Below, piece by piece: positions 8,796 to 17,458 of a stretch of DNA of 64,000 bases. Position numbers and translations under genes: made by a program. Numbering within the stretch: the stretch's first letter is position 1; each line of letters begins with the position of its first letter. The notes below the pieces were generated by a model, which worked only from the letters and a program-made list of their open reading frames with translations, was not told the origin of the DNA and ran no database searches. The DNA is from CAZCAC01 sp964496575 (lineage in GTDB: Bacteria; Planctomycetota; UBA1135; GCA-002686595), in contig CAZCAC010000021.1 of assembly GCA_964496575.1 (NCBI GenBank), positions 1-64,000 on the forward strand, written 5' to 3'.

Positions 8796-11015
8796 TCAGG
8801 CCTCCACCTTTTCCAGCGTGACGAAGTTGACGTTCATGCCGGTGCCACCCATCAGCGGGTCGGTCTCGTAGCGAGTGACGAGCAACGCGTCGTTCCCGCC
8901 ACGCCCGTACGCGCGGCGAAGTCGCTTCGACTCGTGGCCGAAGCCGTGCACCATGTAGACGCAGTCCGATCGGATCCGCTCGGTGGCCTTGACCCGGATC
9001 GGGCCGGTGACGGCGCCGTCCTGGTTCTTGACCAGCACGTACTCACCGCCGGCGAGCCCGAGATCCGCCGCCACCGCGCGGTTCAGCCAGATCTCGTTCT
9101 CGGGATACTGCTGCAGCAGCGTCTCGTTGTTGGTGGTACGCCCGAAGGTGTGCACCGGCGCGCGCCCGAAGAGCAGCCGGAACTGCCCCGGACCCGGCTG
9201 CTCCGGCCGGCGGTAGACGGGGATGGGATCGAAACCCATGTCGGCGAGCTGCTGCGAGAAGAGCTCGATCTTGCCCGACGGCGTGTCGAACTCGTACTCC
9301 TCGTTGTGGAAGAGGTACAGCGGGTCGGCCTCGGTGACGAGCACGCCCCTCTCGAACAAGGATGTCGTTTGCGCTTCGCTGTAGCCGCTGCTCCGCATCC
9401 GTGCTCTGATCAGGCCCTCGGGGTCCTTCCAGGGGAAGTACGCCTCCAGGTCGAGACGACGGGCGATCTCCTTGGCCATCCACCAGCCGGGCTTCGAGTC
9501 GCCCAGCGGCTCGATCACCGGCTGGCGCAGCCCGATGTACGGCTCGCGGTGCCACGGCGCGATCAGGTCGTCGTGGCGCTCGAGGTAGGTGCACTCGGGC
9601 AGCACGACGTCCGCCCATCCGCAGATCTCGGCGGGCAGGATGTCGATCGCGACCATGAAGTCCAGCTCCTGGATCGCGTCGTAGGTCTTCTGCGGGTCGG
9701 GCAGGACGTACGGCAGGTTCGAGCCGTAGACGAGCCACGCCTTCATCGGGGTCGGCTCGCCGGTCAGCGTCGCGTCGCGCAGGCCGCTGGCGAGGGTCTC
9801 GCTGGCGAAGACGAAATCCCCTTCCTTCCGGTCCGCGGGCTCGGGAGCCTCGGGGAAGGCGGGCATCTCGGGGTGCCCCTTCAACGGCGACTTCGAGGTG
9901 AAGTGGATGCCGCCGGGGCGTCCCCAGCTGCCGAGCAGCGCGTTGAGGATGGCGATCGCCCGGCTGCGCTGGGCGTCGTCGCCGTACCAGGTCACGTGGC
10001 GGCCGGGGTGGATCAGCGCGCGCGGCGCGGCCTGGGCGATCTCGAGGGCGGTCTCGCGCTGGAGCTCCGGGGAGATCCCCGTCTCGACGTAGACCGCTTC
10101 GGGGGTGTAGCGGCGCACCTCGGCGGCCAGCTGCTCGAAGCCGATCGCGTGCTTCTCGACGTAGGCGCGGTTGTACCACTCCTCCTGGATGATGATGTTG
10201 ATCCAGCTGAGCAGCAGCGCGAGGTCGGTTCCCGGTCGGATCGGCAGCCAGTGCGAGGCCTTGCCCGCGGCGGTCGAGTAGCGGGGATCGACCACGACGA
10301 GCCGCATCCCGCCGGCGAGCCCCTGGGCGAAGTCCTGCACCTGGGTGTTGTGCATGTTCTCGCCGAGGTGCGAGCCGATCAGCACCAGGCAGCGCGTGTT
10401 CGGAAGGTCGAGCGGCTCGGGGCTGCCGAGCCCTTCGCCGAAGGTCAGCTCGAAGCCGACCTCGCGCGGGCCGCGGCACTGCGCGTACGACGGCGCGGCG
10501 ATATTCGCCGACCCGAGCCCGCCCATGAGCGTCTTGAAGAAGCTCCCGCCGGCGCCGTGGTAGAACATCGCGATCGCCTCGGGGCCGTGCTCCTCGGCGA
10601 CCTTCTTCAGCCCGGCGGCCACGCGGTCGAGCGCCTCCTCCCAGGTCGCTTCGCGGAAGCGATCCTCGCCGCGCTCCCCTTCCCTCACCAGCGGCACGGA
10701 GAGGCGGTCGGGGTCGTAGAGGGTGCCGAGCGCTCCCGCCCCGCGCGGGCAGAGGCGTCCGCGGCTGAGCGGGTGATCGGGGTTGCCGGTGATCCGCCGC
10801 ACCTGTCCGTCGCGGACGTGGGCGTGGATGCCGCACTTCCAGAAGCACATCTCGCAAGTGCTCGCGACGGTCTCGTCGTCGGGCGCGGGCTCGTACCCCT
10901 GCTCACCGAAATGGGTGCGCATCGCACCCGGAACGGTCCCGAGAGCGGTGGCGCCGAGGCCCGTGACCCCGGCGATGCGGAGGAACTTCCTGCGACTCAG
11001 CTCGGGTCTCTTCAC
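8796..11015 (-). CDS. Tat-exported molybdopterin oxidoreductase, polysulfide/thiosulfate reductase-like catalytic subunit
   Basis: The protein has 739 residues. I start it at GTG 11015 because GGAGGA sits 6 nt before it and it overlaps the arsR stop (GTGA). Residues 7-16 are a twin-arginine signal (SRRKFLRIAG). Residues 54-89 bind a [4Fe-4S] cluster (C54-x2-C57-x3-C61-x27-C89). The likely molybdenum ligand is Cys180 (YAQCRGP), which favours the PsrA/PhsA/ArrA branch over Nar (Asp) or DMSO reductase (Ser). Molybdopterin-binding segments follow (IGSHLGENMHNTQ, RPGTDLALLLSW, PSGKIELFSQ). The exact substrate is open: polysulfide, thiosulfate and tetrathionate fit the YeeE and ArsR neighbours, but arsenic or selenium oxyanions are not excluded. 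Confidence 0.88.
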   Translation of the reverse strand: MKRPELSRRKFLRIAGVTGLGATALGTVPGAMRTHFGEQGYEPAPDDETVASTCEMCFWKCGIHAHVRDGQVRRITGNPDHPLSRGRLCPRGAGALGTLYDPDRLSVPLVREGERGEDRFREATWEEALDRVAAGLKKVAEEHGPEAIAMFYHGAGGSFFKTLMGGLGSANIAAPSYAQCRGPREVGFELTFGEGLGSPEPLDLPNTRCLVLIGSHLGENMHNTQVQDFAQGLAGGMRLVVVDPRYSTAAGKASHWLPIRPGTDLALLLSWINIIIQEEWYNRAYVEKHAIGFEQLAAEVRRYTPEAVYVETGISPELQRETALEIAQAAPRALIHPGRHVTWYGDDAQRSRAIAILNALLGSWGRPGGIHFTSKSPLKGHPEMPAFPEAPEPADRKEGDFVFASETLASGLRDATLTGEPTPMKAWLVYGSNLPYVLPDPQKTYDAIQELDFMVAIDILPAEICGWADVVLPECTYLERHDDLIAPWHREPYIGLRQPVIEPLGDSKPGWWMAKEIARRLDLEAYFPWKDPEGLIRARMRSSGYSEAQTTSLFERGVLVTEADPLYLFHNEEYEFDTPSGKIELFSQQLADMGFDPIPVYRRPEQPGPGQFRLLFGRAPVHTFGRTTNNETLLQQYPENEIWLNRAVAADLGLAGGEYVLVKNQDGAVTGPIRVKATERIRSDCVYMVHGFGHESKRLRRAYGRGGNDALLVTRYETDPLMGGTGMNVNFVTLEKVEA

Positions 11016-11422
11016 TTCGATTCCTCCGGGGAATCCTGTCCCTGCACCAGGTTCGCCCGCTGCCTCAGCTCGCTCTGCAGCGCGTGGTGGACCAGCTCGC
11101 ACGCCTGTCCGATCTCCTCCCTTGCCAGGCGGACGTAGACGAACTTCCCTTCTCGCCTCGTCTTCACCAGCCCGGCCGAGGCCATCTTCGAGAGGTGCTG
11201 CGAGAGGGTCGCCCGGGTGATCCCGGCCGCCGCGGCGAGCTGGGAGCTCCCGACCTCGCCGGCGGCGTCGTTGATGTGGTGGAGGATGAACAGGCGAATG
11301 GGGTGCCCCATCGTCCGGCAGAAGGCCGCCTGCATCTCGAGGATGGCGCGGTGGTCGGCTCCGATCGGGTCGGCCGGCGAGCTCGCCCCCTCGCCCGATC
11401 CGTCAGTTTCATAGTTCGACAT
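11012..11422 (-). CDS. ArsR-family transcriptional regulator of the sulfur operon
   Basis: The protein has 136 residues. A winged helix covers residues about 30-105 (MGHPIRLFILHHI, then SSQLAAAAGITRATLSQHLSKMASAGLVKTRREGKFVYVRL). There are only two Cys residues, C35 and C108, at the ends of the DNA-binding domain. In SqrR/BigR-type persulfide sensors two Cys form the switch. The positions here differ slightly, so a thiol switch is an inference. It is the first gene of the operon and overlaps the molybdopterin gene by 4 nt. A 9/10 inverted repeat covers its own start, which suggests autoregulation. Confidence 0.88.
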   Translation of the reverse strand: MSNYETDGSGEGASSPADPIGADHRAILEMQAAFCRTMGHPIRLFILHHINDAAGEVGSSQLAAAAGITRATLSQHLSKMASAGLVKTRREGKFVYVRLAREEIGQACELVHHALQSELRQRANLVQGQDSPEESK

Positions 11423-11438
11423 GTTTTCAACTATGGAA
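11407..11438. promoter_or_regulatory. Inverted repeat over the arsR start, probable ArsR operator
   Basis: TTTCATAGTT (11407-11416) faces AACTATGGAA (11429-11438) with a 12-nt spacer; nine of ten positions pair, including a perfect CATAGTT/AACTATG core. It is AT-rich in a GC-rich genome and spans the arsR ATG (11420-11422). ArsR dimers bind such 12-2-12-like palindromes near their own promoter. That this one is bound is inferred from position and symmetry. Confidence 0.6.
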
Positions 11439-11650
11439 CCGTTTTACCGTTTCGTCACCTAGCCAAAGTGCGTATCTGTCGATGAACCGATGCGGAGGTC
11501 TGCTGAAGGTCCCGCCCACCCCTCTTTCCCGGGGCGCAGGGCCGATCGCGACGGGGAAACCGCGAAGCTCCGGGGTAAGATCCGCCAGCACTCACGCCGC
11601 CCGGGGCAAGTCCGGGGGCGGGTGCCTCGCCCCTGAGACGTGGTTCAGAC

Positions 11651-12094
11651 ATGAAGGTTCTCGCGGTGGCTTCCGGAGGTGGTCACTGGATCCAGCTCCT
11701 CCGACTCCGGCCGGCGCTGGCGGGGAACGACGTCACGTTCGTCACCACCGATCCCGGCTACAGGGAGTATCTCGATGGCGAGCCCCTGCTCGTGGTCAAT
11801 GACGCCAACCGCTGGAACAAGTTCGGCCTCGTGCTGCTCGCCCTGCGGATCCTGCTCATCCTCCTGAAGACCCGCCCCGACGTCGTGATCTCCACCGGGG
11901 CGGCCCCCGGGTTCTTCGCCCTCCGGCTGGGCCGGCTGTTCGGCGCTCGCACGATCTGGATCGACAGCATGGCCAACGTGGAGAAGCTCTCGATGTCCGG
12001 AGAGCGCATCGGCCGACACGCGGATCTGTGGCTCACCCAGTGGGCCCATCTCGCGCGGGAGGACGGTCCCTCCTACCGGGGGTCGGTACTGTGA
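11651..12094 (+). CDS. PssD/Alg14-like glycosyltransferase accessory subunit
   Basis: The protein has 147 residues. It opens with MKVLAVASGGGHWIQLLRL, the Alg14/PssD signature (S-G-G-G-H), and has a hydrophobic helix around residues 60-75 (LVLLALRILLILL) that should anchor it to the inner face of the membrane. Its partner, the catalytic Alg13-like gene, overlaps it by GTGA. Such pairs transfer a sugar onto a lipid-linked sugar during polysaccharide repeat-unit assembly. It heads a four-gene plus-strand polysaccharide operon divergent from the arsR operon. Confidence 0.85.
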   Translation: MKVLAVASGGGHWIQLLRLRPALAGNDVTFVTTDPGYREYLDGEPLLVVNDANRWNKFGLVLLALRILLILLKTRPDVVISTGAAPGFFALRLGRLFGARTIWIDSMANVEKLSMSGERIGRHADLWLTQWAHLAREDGPSYRGSVL

Positions 12095-12570
12095 TCTTCG
12101 TCACCGTGGGCACGCAGCTGCCCTTCGACCGCCTGATCAAGGCCGTGGACGGTTGGGCGGGCAAGGCGGAACGAAAGGACGTCTTCGCCCAGACCGGCTC
12201 GGAGACCCTCACCCCCAGCCACATCGACTGGGTGCCCTGGCTCGATCCGGTCGGGTTCCGGCAACGCGTACAGGAGGCGTCCCTCATCATCGCGCACGCC
12301 GGCATGGGTTCTGTCCTGACGGCACTCGAGTTCAGCAAACCCATCATCGTCCTGCCGCGAAGGAGCGCGCTGGGCGAGCACCGCAACGACCATCAGCTGG
12401 CCACGGCAAGGTGGCTCGCCGAGCAAGGGCGGGTCGAGGTGGCGATGGACGAGGACGACTTGCTGCGCATGCTGGACAGCGGGGATGACTACTCGAATCC
12501 GGGTACGATCCGAGAATGGGCGTCCGAGGAACTCCTGGAAGCGATCCGCGGTTTTCTGGCGAGCAGCTGA
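12091..12570 (+). CDS. PssE/Alg13-like glycosyltransferase catalytic subunit
   Basis: The protein has 159 residues starting at GTG 12091, which overlaps the previous stop. It opens with VIFVTVGTQLPFDRLI, the Alg13/PssE signature. The C-terminal donor-binding region includes IIAHAGMGSVLTALEFSKPIIVLPRRSALGEHRNDHQ, matching the UDP-GlcNAc-binding half of GT28 enzymes. It should work as a two-chain enzyme with the upstream gene. Confidence 0.87.
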   Translation: MIFVTVGTQLPFDRLIKAVDGWAGKAERKDVFAQTGSETLTPSHIDWVPWLDPVGFRQRVQEASLIIAHAGMGSVLTALEFSKPIIVLPRRSALGEHRNDHQLATARWLAEQGRVEVAMDEDDLLRMLDSGDDYSNPGTIREWASEELLEAIRGFLASS

Positions 12571-12692
12571 GCGCATCGGGTCATCTCCAGAAGAGGAAAG
12601 CCCGCTGAAGCGAGCCTCGCTCACGGTTGCTGAGGCTCCTCGGAACGTCTATCCTCGGGCTCGAACAGGGTAGGTTGCTGGCGGTCGCGACT

Positions 12693-12711
12693 GCCGAGCG
12701 CAGAGCTCGGC
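12693..12711 (+). promoter_or_regulatory. Hairpin directly before the acetyltransferase ribosome-binding site
   Basis: GCCGAGC (12693-12699) and GCTCGGC (12705-12711) form a perfect 7-bp stem with loop GCAGA. The stem ends right against GAAGGGG, the likely ribosome-binding site of the gene starting at TTG 12724. It could be an attenuator or affect translation; position is the only evidence. Confidence 0.3.
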
Positions 12712-12723
12712 GAAGGGGTCTAC

Positions 12724-13407
12724 TTGACAGCGCAGACAGATCACAGGGCAGGCGACGAACGACTATCCGTCTGGGGAAGGCTGTTCGTGAAGCTCTACGG
12801 GCTTCGCTCCAGGTTCCTGCGCGGGATGCTGATCAAGATCCTCGTTCGCGTCGAAGGCCCCCATTACCAGTTCTACTCGAGGGCCCTGCGCAAGGCCTTC
12901 GCGCTCCACCACGGGATAGAGGTGGGCATGTATTCACACGGGGCATGCTTCACCCCCGGTGCGTTCTCACCGGGCACCAAGATCGGTCGCTACTGCTCGT
13001 TGGCCGTTGGCGTCAAGGCACATGGGGCCAACCATCCCATGAACCTGAGGTCGAGCCACGCCTTCTTCTTCAATCCACTTCTCGGAATCGCGAAGGAGCG
13101 CCTCATCACCTCCCAGCCCCTGGAGATTGGCAACGACGTCTGGATCGGTGACAACGCGATCATCCTCCCCTCGGTACAGAAGATCGGTGACGGGGCCGTG
13201 GTCGGCGCAGGTTCGGTGGTCAACAAGGACGTCCCCCCCTATGCAGTCATGGTGGGGCACCCGAGTCGAGTGGTGCGTTTCCGTTTCTCGAAGGAGAAGA
13301 TCGCCGAGCTCCTCGAGGAGGAGTGGTGGAAGCGATCGATCGAGGAGATCCGCGACGACTCCCTCGAGGACTTTCAGAGGCCGATCGAAGCGGAAGAGGT
13401 TCGCTGA
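12724..13407 (+). CDS. Hexapeptide-repeat (left-handed beta-helix) acyltransferase
   Basis: The protein has 227 residues, started at TTG 12724, about 5 nt after a GAAGGGG site; the next in-frame ATG would remove 34 residues. Residues about 85-190 carry hexapeptide repeats and the CatB/NodL-like active-site region (GANHPMN..., then PLEIGNDVWIGDNAIILPSVQKIGDGAVVGAGSVVNKDVPPYAVMVGHPSRVVR). Such enzymes acetylate sugars using acetyl-CoA. In this operon it likely decorates the glycan built by the Alg14/Alg13 pair. The exact acceptor is unknown. Confidence 0.85.
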   Translation: MTAQTDHRAGDERLSVWGRLFVKLYGLRSRFLRGMLIKILVRVEGPHYQFYSRALRKAFALHHGIEVGMYSHGACFTPGAFSPGTKIGRYCSLAVGVKAHGANHPMNLRSSHAFFFNPLLGIAKERLITSQPLEIGNDVWIGDNAIILPSVQKIGDGAVVGAGSVVNKDVPPYAVMVGHPSRVVRFRFSKEKIAELLEEEWWKRSIEEIRDDSLEDFQRPIEAEEVR

Positions 13408-13449
13408 CGCCTTGTTCACCGCACGGACAAGACTGGCGGAGACGGGCGG

Positions 13450-14253
13450 ATGAGTGTCTACGCGCGAAGAGGAACGGCCTGGCGAAGCGCGCAGCTCGCC
13501 ATCTCGTCGATCTGGTGGCTCATCACGCTGGGTGGTCGCCTGGGATCGGCCCCCGTCGTCACCCTGTGCTACCACGGGGTCGGTGACGGGGACGCCGAGT
13601 CATTCGCGCGGCAGATGCGTCGGATCCGAGGTCGGGCGACGGCGACCCCCGAGAGGGTCCCCACCGGGCGGGCTTTCGAGAGGCCTCGCGTGTGCGTGAC
13701 CTTCGACGACGCTTTCCGCAACCTGCGGCGCAACGCGATACCGTCGCTGCGGGAGCACCGGGTTCCCGCGCTGATCTTCGCCGTGTCCGAGAACGCGGGT
13801 GTGCCGCCCGCCTGGGAGATCGCGCCGGAGCACCCCGAGGCCAGGGAGCCGACGATGACCGCCGAGGAGCTCCGCGAGGTGGCCGACGATCTGGTCGAGA
13901 TCGGCTCACACACGGCGACCCATGCGCGGCTCACCGACCTGCCCGATCAGGAGCTGCAGCACGAGGTGGGGCGCTCGAAGACCACGCTGGAGGGCCAGCT
14001 CGACCGGGAGGTCCGCTACCTCGCCTTTCCTCACGGCGCGGCGGGCCCTCGAGAGATCGAGTCCGCGAAGGAGGCGGGCTACGCGTGCGTCTTCTCCCTC
14101 GATCCGGGCGACCGGGGCGACTTCGTTCGCGGCCGGTACCTGATGTCGCCCGACGTCTGGCCCCTGGAGTTCGCGCTGACCGCGGACGGCGCCTACTCCT
14201 GGATCGTGATCATCCGCCGGCTGCGCAACGCGCTGCGACGTTCGGGCGGATAG
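13450..14253 (+). CDS. Polysaccharide deacetylase (NodB-like, CE4)
   Basis: The protein has 267 residues with an N-terminal hydrophobic segment (about 14-32) that may be a membrane anchor. The NodB fold motifs are present: VCVTFDDAFRN (catalytic Asp pair), SHTATHARL (metal-binding H-x3-H) and YLAFPHGAAGPREI. The enzyme would remove acetyl groups from amino sugars of a surface glycan. Its coexistence with an acetyltransferase in the same operon suggests that acetylation is remodelled. It converges on the acyl-CoA ligase gene. Confidence 0.88.
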   Translation: MSVYARRGTAWRSAQLAISSIWWLITLGGRLGSAPVVTLCYHGVGDGDAESFARQMRRIRGRATATPERVPTGRAFERPRVCVTFDDAFRNLRRNAIPSLREHRVPALIFAVSENAGVPPAWEIAPEHPEAREPTMTAEELREVADDLVEIGSHTATHARLTDLPDQELQHEVGRSKTTLEGQLDREVRYLAFPHGAAGPREIESAKEAGYACVFSLDPGDRGDFVRGRYLMSPDVWPLEFALTADGAYSWIVIIRRLRNALRRSGG

Positions 14254-14307
14254 CCGCCGGGCCATCGACGCGTCAGCGCAAGGAATGGCGAGGCCGCGTC
14301 AGTCACG

Positions 14308-15939
14308 TCACTGCCGGCGCTGCTCCTCGCCGCGGATTTCGCGGCGCAGAAGCTTGCCCACCTTGGACTTGGGCAGCATGTCACGAAACTCGATGTAGCT
14401 GGGCACCTTGTACGGTGCGAGGCGTTCGCGGCACCACACGCGCAGCTCGGTGCCCGTGACTCCCTTGGCCTCGTCGTTCAGGACCGCGATGGCCTTGATG
14501 CGCTGGCCTACCGCGTCGTCCTCGACGCCGACGACGCAGGCGCCGATCACCATCGGGTGGTCCTGCAGTGCAGCCTCGATCTCGCTGGCGGAGACGCGGT
14601 AGCCCTTGTGCTTGATGATGTCGGCGGTGCGCTCCACGAAGTGGATCTCGCCGTTCTCGTCGCGGCGCACCAGGTCCCCCATTCGGTAGTACGTCTCCTC
14701 GCCGATCTCCACGTAGGAACGCGCCGTCTCCTCGGGCTTGTTCAGGTAGCGCCCCCCGATGTGGTCGGAGGCCACGACGAGCTCGCCCACCTCACCCTCC
14801 GGCACGTCGCGTAGGGACAGCGGGTCCACGACGCGGCAGCGGAAGGAGCCCAGGGGCCGCCCGATGCTGCCGAGGGTCGGCGGGGCGTCGAGGGGCCCGT
14901 AGGTCACGTGGCCGACCTCGGTCGAGCCGTAGACCTGGTAGATGGGCGCTCCGGTGACGTCGCGCCAGCGGTGGAAGACCTCGGTGGGCAGGACGTCGCC
15001 GCCGCAGAAGCAGTACCGCAAGGACTCGAGTTGGTAGTGCCCGATACGGTCGCACTCGAGCGCCATTCGGTACATCGCCGGTACGCCCAGGATCCACCGG
15101 ATCCGGTGCCGCTCGATCGCGCCCAGCATGGCGTCGATGTGCGGGATCGGCATCAACACGGTGACGTTGCCGTTGTTCAGCCCCGTGGCGATGAAGAAGC
15201 CCTTGGGCATGATGTGGAAGAGGGGCGCCATCATCAGGGTGCGGTCGTCACCCTCGCCGATATGACCCGCGATGACGTCGCGCATCACATCGCGAACGTA
15301 GGCCACTTCGGCCATGTGGGATCCCGGCACACCCTTGGGAAAGGCCGTCGTGCCGCCGGTGTACATGATGCTGGCGAGATCTCGGCGCGGGTCGATGTCC
15401 ACCTCGGGTACATCCGGCTCGTTGGCGCGCAATAGCGCCGCGAAGGAGTGCACGTTCGGCCCGCGTACCGTCTGTCCGGTGGGGACACGGTCCATCAGTC
15501 GACCGACGGTGCGCTTCCACCACGGCAGCAGCTCGACCAGGGAGGTGACCACGATCCGTTTCAGCCCCGTGCGCTCGAAGACCTCGTGTACGTACCCGAA
15601 GTTGGTGTCTAGACAGATGATCGTCTCGACCTCGGCATCGGTGATCATGTACTCGAGCTCGTGCGCGGTGTAGATCGGCGACACGGGCACCACTGCCGCC
15701 CCGAGGCGCTGGATCGCGAAGTTGGCGATGATCCACTGCGGCGTGTTGGGCAGGTACAAGAGGACCCGATCGCCCTGTGCGACACCCAGGCGAGACAACG
15801 CCGTCGCGAAACGCTCCACGGCTTCGTGCAGCTGCGCGAAGGAGAACCGCGTGCCCAGGTACAGAAGCGCCGGCCGTTTCGGGTACCGCTCCGCCATGGC
15901 GAAGAAGCGTGAGAAGGTGTACTCGTCGGGCGCCTCCAT
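14308..15939 (-). CDS. AMP-forming acyl-CoA ligase of the Liv operon
   Basis: The protein has 543 residues. The ATG shares one base with the previous stop (TGATG). It is an ANL-superfamily adenylating enzyme: P-loop YTGGTTAFPKGVPGSH, YGSTEVGHVTYG, a YYRMGDLVRRDENGEIHFVERTADIIKHKGYRVSASEIE hinge region and a catalytic Lys near the end (PKSKVGKLLRRE). It activates a carboxylic acid to its CoA thioester. As the last gene of a Liv-type ABC operon it probably acts on the acid that the transporter brings in, such as an aromatic or branched acid. The substrate is not determinable here. Confidence 0.87.
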   Translation of the reverse strand: MEAPDEYTFSRFFAMAERYPKRPALLYLGTRFSFAQLHEAVERFATALSRLGVAQGDRVLLYLPNTPQWIIANFAIQRLGAAVVPVSPIYTAHELEYMITDAEVETIICLDTNFGYVHEVFERTGLKRIVVTSLVELLPWWKRTVGRLMDRVPTGQTVRGPNVHSFAALLRANEPDVPEVDIDPRRDLASIMYTGGTTAFPKGVPGSHMAEVAYVRDVMRDVIAGHIGEGDDRTLMMAPLFHIMPKGFFIATGLNNGNVTVLMPIPHIDAMLGAIERHRIRWILGVPAMYRMALECDRIGHYQLESLRYCFCGGDVLPTEVFHRWRDVTGAPIYQVYGSTEVGHVTYGPLDAPPTLGSIGRPLGSFRCRVVDPLSLRDVPEGEVGELVVASDHIGGRYLNKPEETARSYVEIGEETYYRMGDLVRRDENGEIHFVERTADIIKHKGYRVSASEIEAALQDHPMVIGACVVGVEDDAVGQRIKAIAVLNDEAKGVTGTELRVWCRERLAPYKVPSYIEFRDMLPKSKVGKLLRREIRGEEQRRQ

Positions 15940-16685
15940 CACGTGCCGAAGTAGGCCGACTTCACGTCGGGGTTGTCCATCAGCTGCTCGCCGGTGCCCT
16001 CCAGCACCAGCGAGCCGTTCTCCAGGATGTAGGCGTAGTCGACGCAGGGCAGCACGGGGCGCGCGTATTGCTCGGCCACGATGACCGAGATCCCCCTCTC
16101 GACGCGGATGGAGCGGACGACGTCCACGATCGTCTTCTGCATCGCGGGCGCGAGGCCCAGCAGCGGCTCGTCGAGCAGGAGCAGCGAGGGCTGGGCCATC
16201 AGCGCGCGACCGATCGCCGTCATCTGCTGCTCGCCGCCACTCAACATTCCCGCCGGTCGTGAGAGCAGCTCCGTCAGTGGAGGAAAGAGCTCGAGCACCA
16301 GCTCGAAGGTCGCGCGCGCCCGAGCCCGATCGGTCATGCAGGCTCCGATCTGGAGATTCTCCCGCACGCTGCTCTCCACGAAGAGCCGGCGCCGCTCCGG
16401 GCACAGCACCATGCCCAGGCGCGCGCGACGGTGCGGGGCCAGGTCGTGGATCTCCTGGCCGCGGAACCGGATGGTGCCCGAGCTGAAGATGCGCTCGCCG
16501 CCGCGCATCTCCTCCTTGCGTGCGATGTCGCGCAGGATGCCGGAAAGCGTGTGCAGCAGCGTGGACTTGCCCGCTCCATTGGCACCGAACACACCGATGA
16601 TCTGCCCTTCCTCGCCGCTCAATCCCACGTTGTTCAGGGCGAGCATGTTCTCGTAGTAGACCATCAGGTTCTCCGCCGAGATCAT
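15939..16685 (-). CDS. livF: ABC transporter ATPase, LivF type
   Basis: The protein has 248 residues; its ATG overlaps the livG stop. Walker A is FGANGAGKSTLL (about residues 33-44), the signature is LSGGEQQMTAIGRALM, Walker B is LLLLDEPLLGLAP, and the switch His is replaced by the usual LivF-type V-AEQ. It energises the branched-chain-type importer together with LivG. Confidence 0.92.
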   Translation of the reverse strand: MISAENLMVYYENMLALNNVGLSGEEGQIIGVFGANGAGKSTLLHTLSGILRDIARKEEMRGGERIFSSGTIRFRGQEIHDLAPHRRARLGMVLCPERRRLFVESSVRENLQIGACMTDRARARATFELVLELFPPLTELLSRPAGMLSGGEQQMTAIGRALMAQPSLLLLDEPLLGLAPAMQKTIVDVVRSIRVERGISVIVAEQYARPVLPCVDYAYILENGSLVLEGTGEQLMDNPDVKSAYFGT

Positions 16686-17458
16686 GACGTCCACTCCTGC
16701 GAGCCGAGATAGGCCTCGCGTACGGCCGGGTCGTCCATCACTTCGGCCGGGGCGCCCGTGGCGATGATGCGCCCCTGAGCCAGCACGACGACGCGTGTCA
16801 CCAGGCGAAACAGCTCGCGCAGCCGATGTCCGACCATCAGAAAGCCGATGCCTTGTCTCCGCAGCTTCTCGATGAAGGGGACCAGGCTCGCCGACTCGCT
16901 GACGGCCAGACCCGAGAACAGCTCGTCGCAGAGGATCAGGTGCGGTCGCAGCGCGATGCAGCGCCCCAGCTCCAGTCGTTTCAGGTAGCCGGTCGGCAGG
17001 GTTCCGGCGTTCTGGGCAGGCAGGCGGGAGTCGCGCTCGAATCCCAGCTCCTCCAGGATGTCGAGCGCGACGGCGTCCCGGTCGCCCAGCCGCCCGCCGC
17101 CCCGCCACCCGCCCTCGCGCCGGGCCCGCGACGAGGTCAAGGGAATCACCAGGTTCTCGGCCGTCGACATGCTGTGGAACGGACGCATGATCTGGAACGT
17201 GCGCGCGATACCCAGGTCGGCCACGCGGTGCGGAGCGAGGTTGGTGATGTCCTCGCCCCGGAAGCGTACGCGCCCGGCGGTCGGCCGCACGAAGCCCGAG
17301 ATGCAGTTGATCAGCGTCGTCTTGCCCGACCCATTCGGCCCGATGACCGCGACCGCCTCACCTTCCGCGACCTGCAGGTCGACGTCGGCCAGGGCCGTGA
17401 CACCACCGAAGCTCTTCGAGAGCCCCTGTGTTTCGAGGATCGGGTGCACGTCGGTCAC
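16682..17458 (-). CDS. livG: ABC transporter ATPase, LivG type
   Basis: The protein has 258 residues and starts at GTG, overlapping the livM stop (GTGA). Walker A is IGPNGSGKTTLI; Walker B is LILCDELFSGLA, with Leu instead of the usual Pro after DE. The signature loop reads LPTGYLKRLE rather than LSxGQ, a visible departure from the consensus. The H-loop is VGHRLRE. The operon context and length fit LivG, so I treat the altered signature as a family variant, not as a dead copy. Confidence 0.9.
   Translation of the reverse strand: MTDVHPILETQGLSKSFGGVTALADVDLQVAEGEAVAVIGPNGSGKTTLINCISGFVRPTAGRVRFRGEDITNLAPHRVADLGIARTFQIMRPFHSMSTAENLVIPLTSSRARREGGWRGGGRLGDRDAVALDILEELGFERDSRLPAQNAGTLPTGYLKRLELGRCIALRPHLILCDELFSGLAVSESASLVPFIEKLRRQGIGFLMVGHRLRELFRLVTRVVVLAQGRIIATGAPAEVMDDPAVREAYLGSQEWTS

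Noticed and set aside
16682..17458. Inactive LivG because of the altered ABC signature
   Set aside because: The Walker A, Walker B and H-loop residues needed for ATP hydrolysis are all present; the signature change alone is not proof of inactivity.
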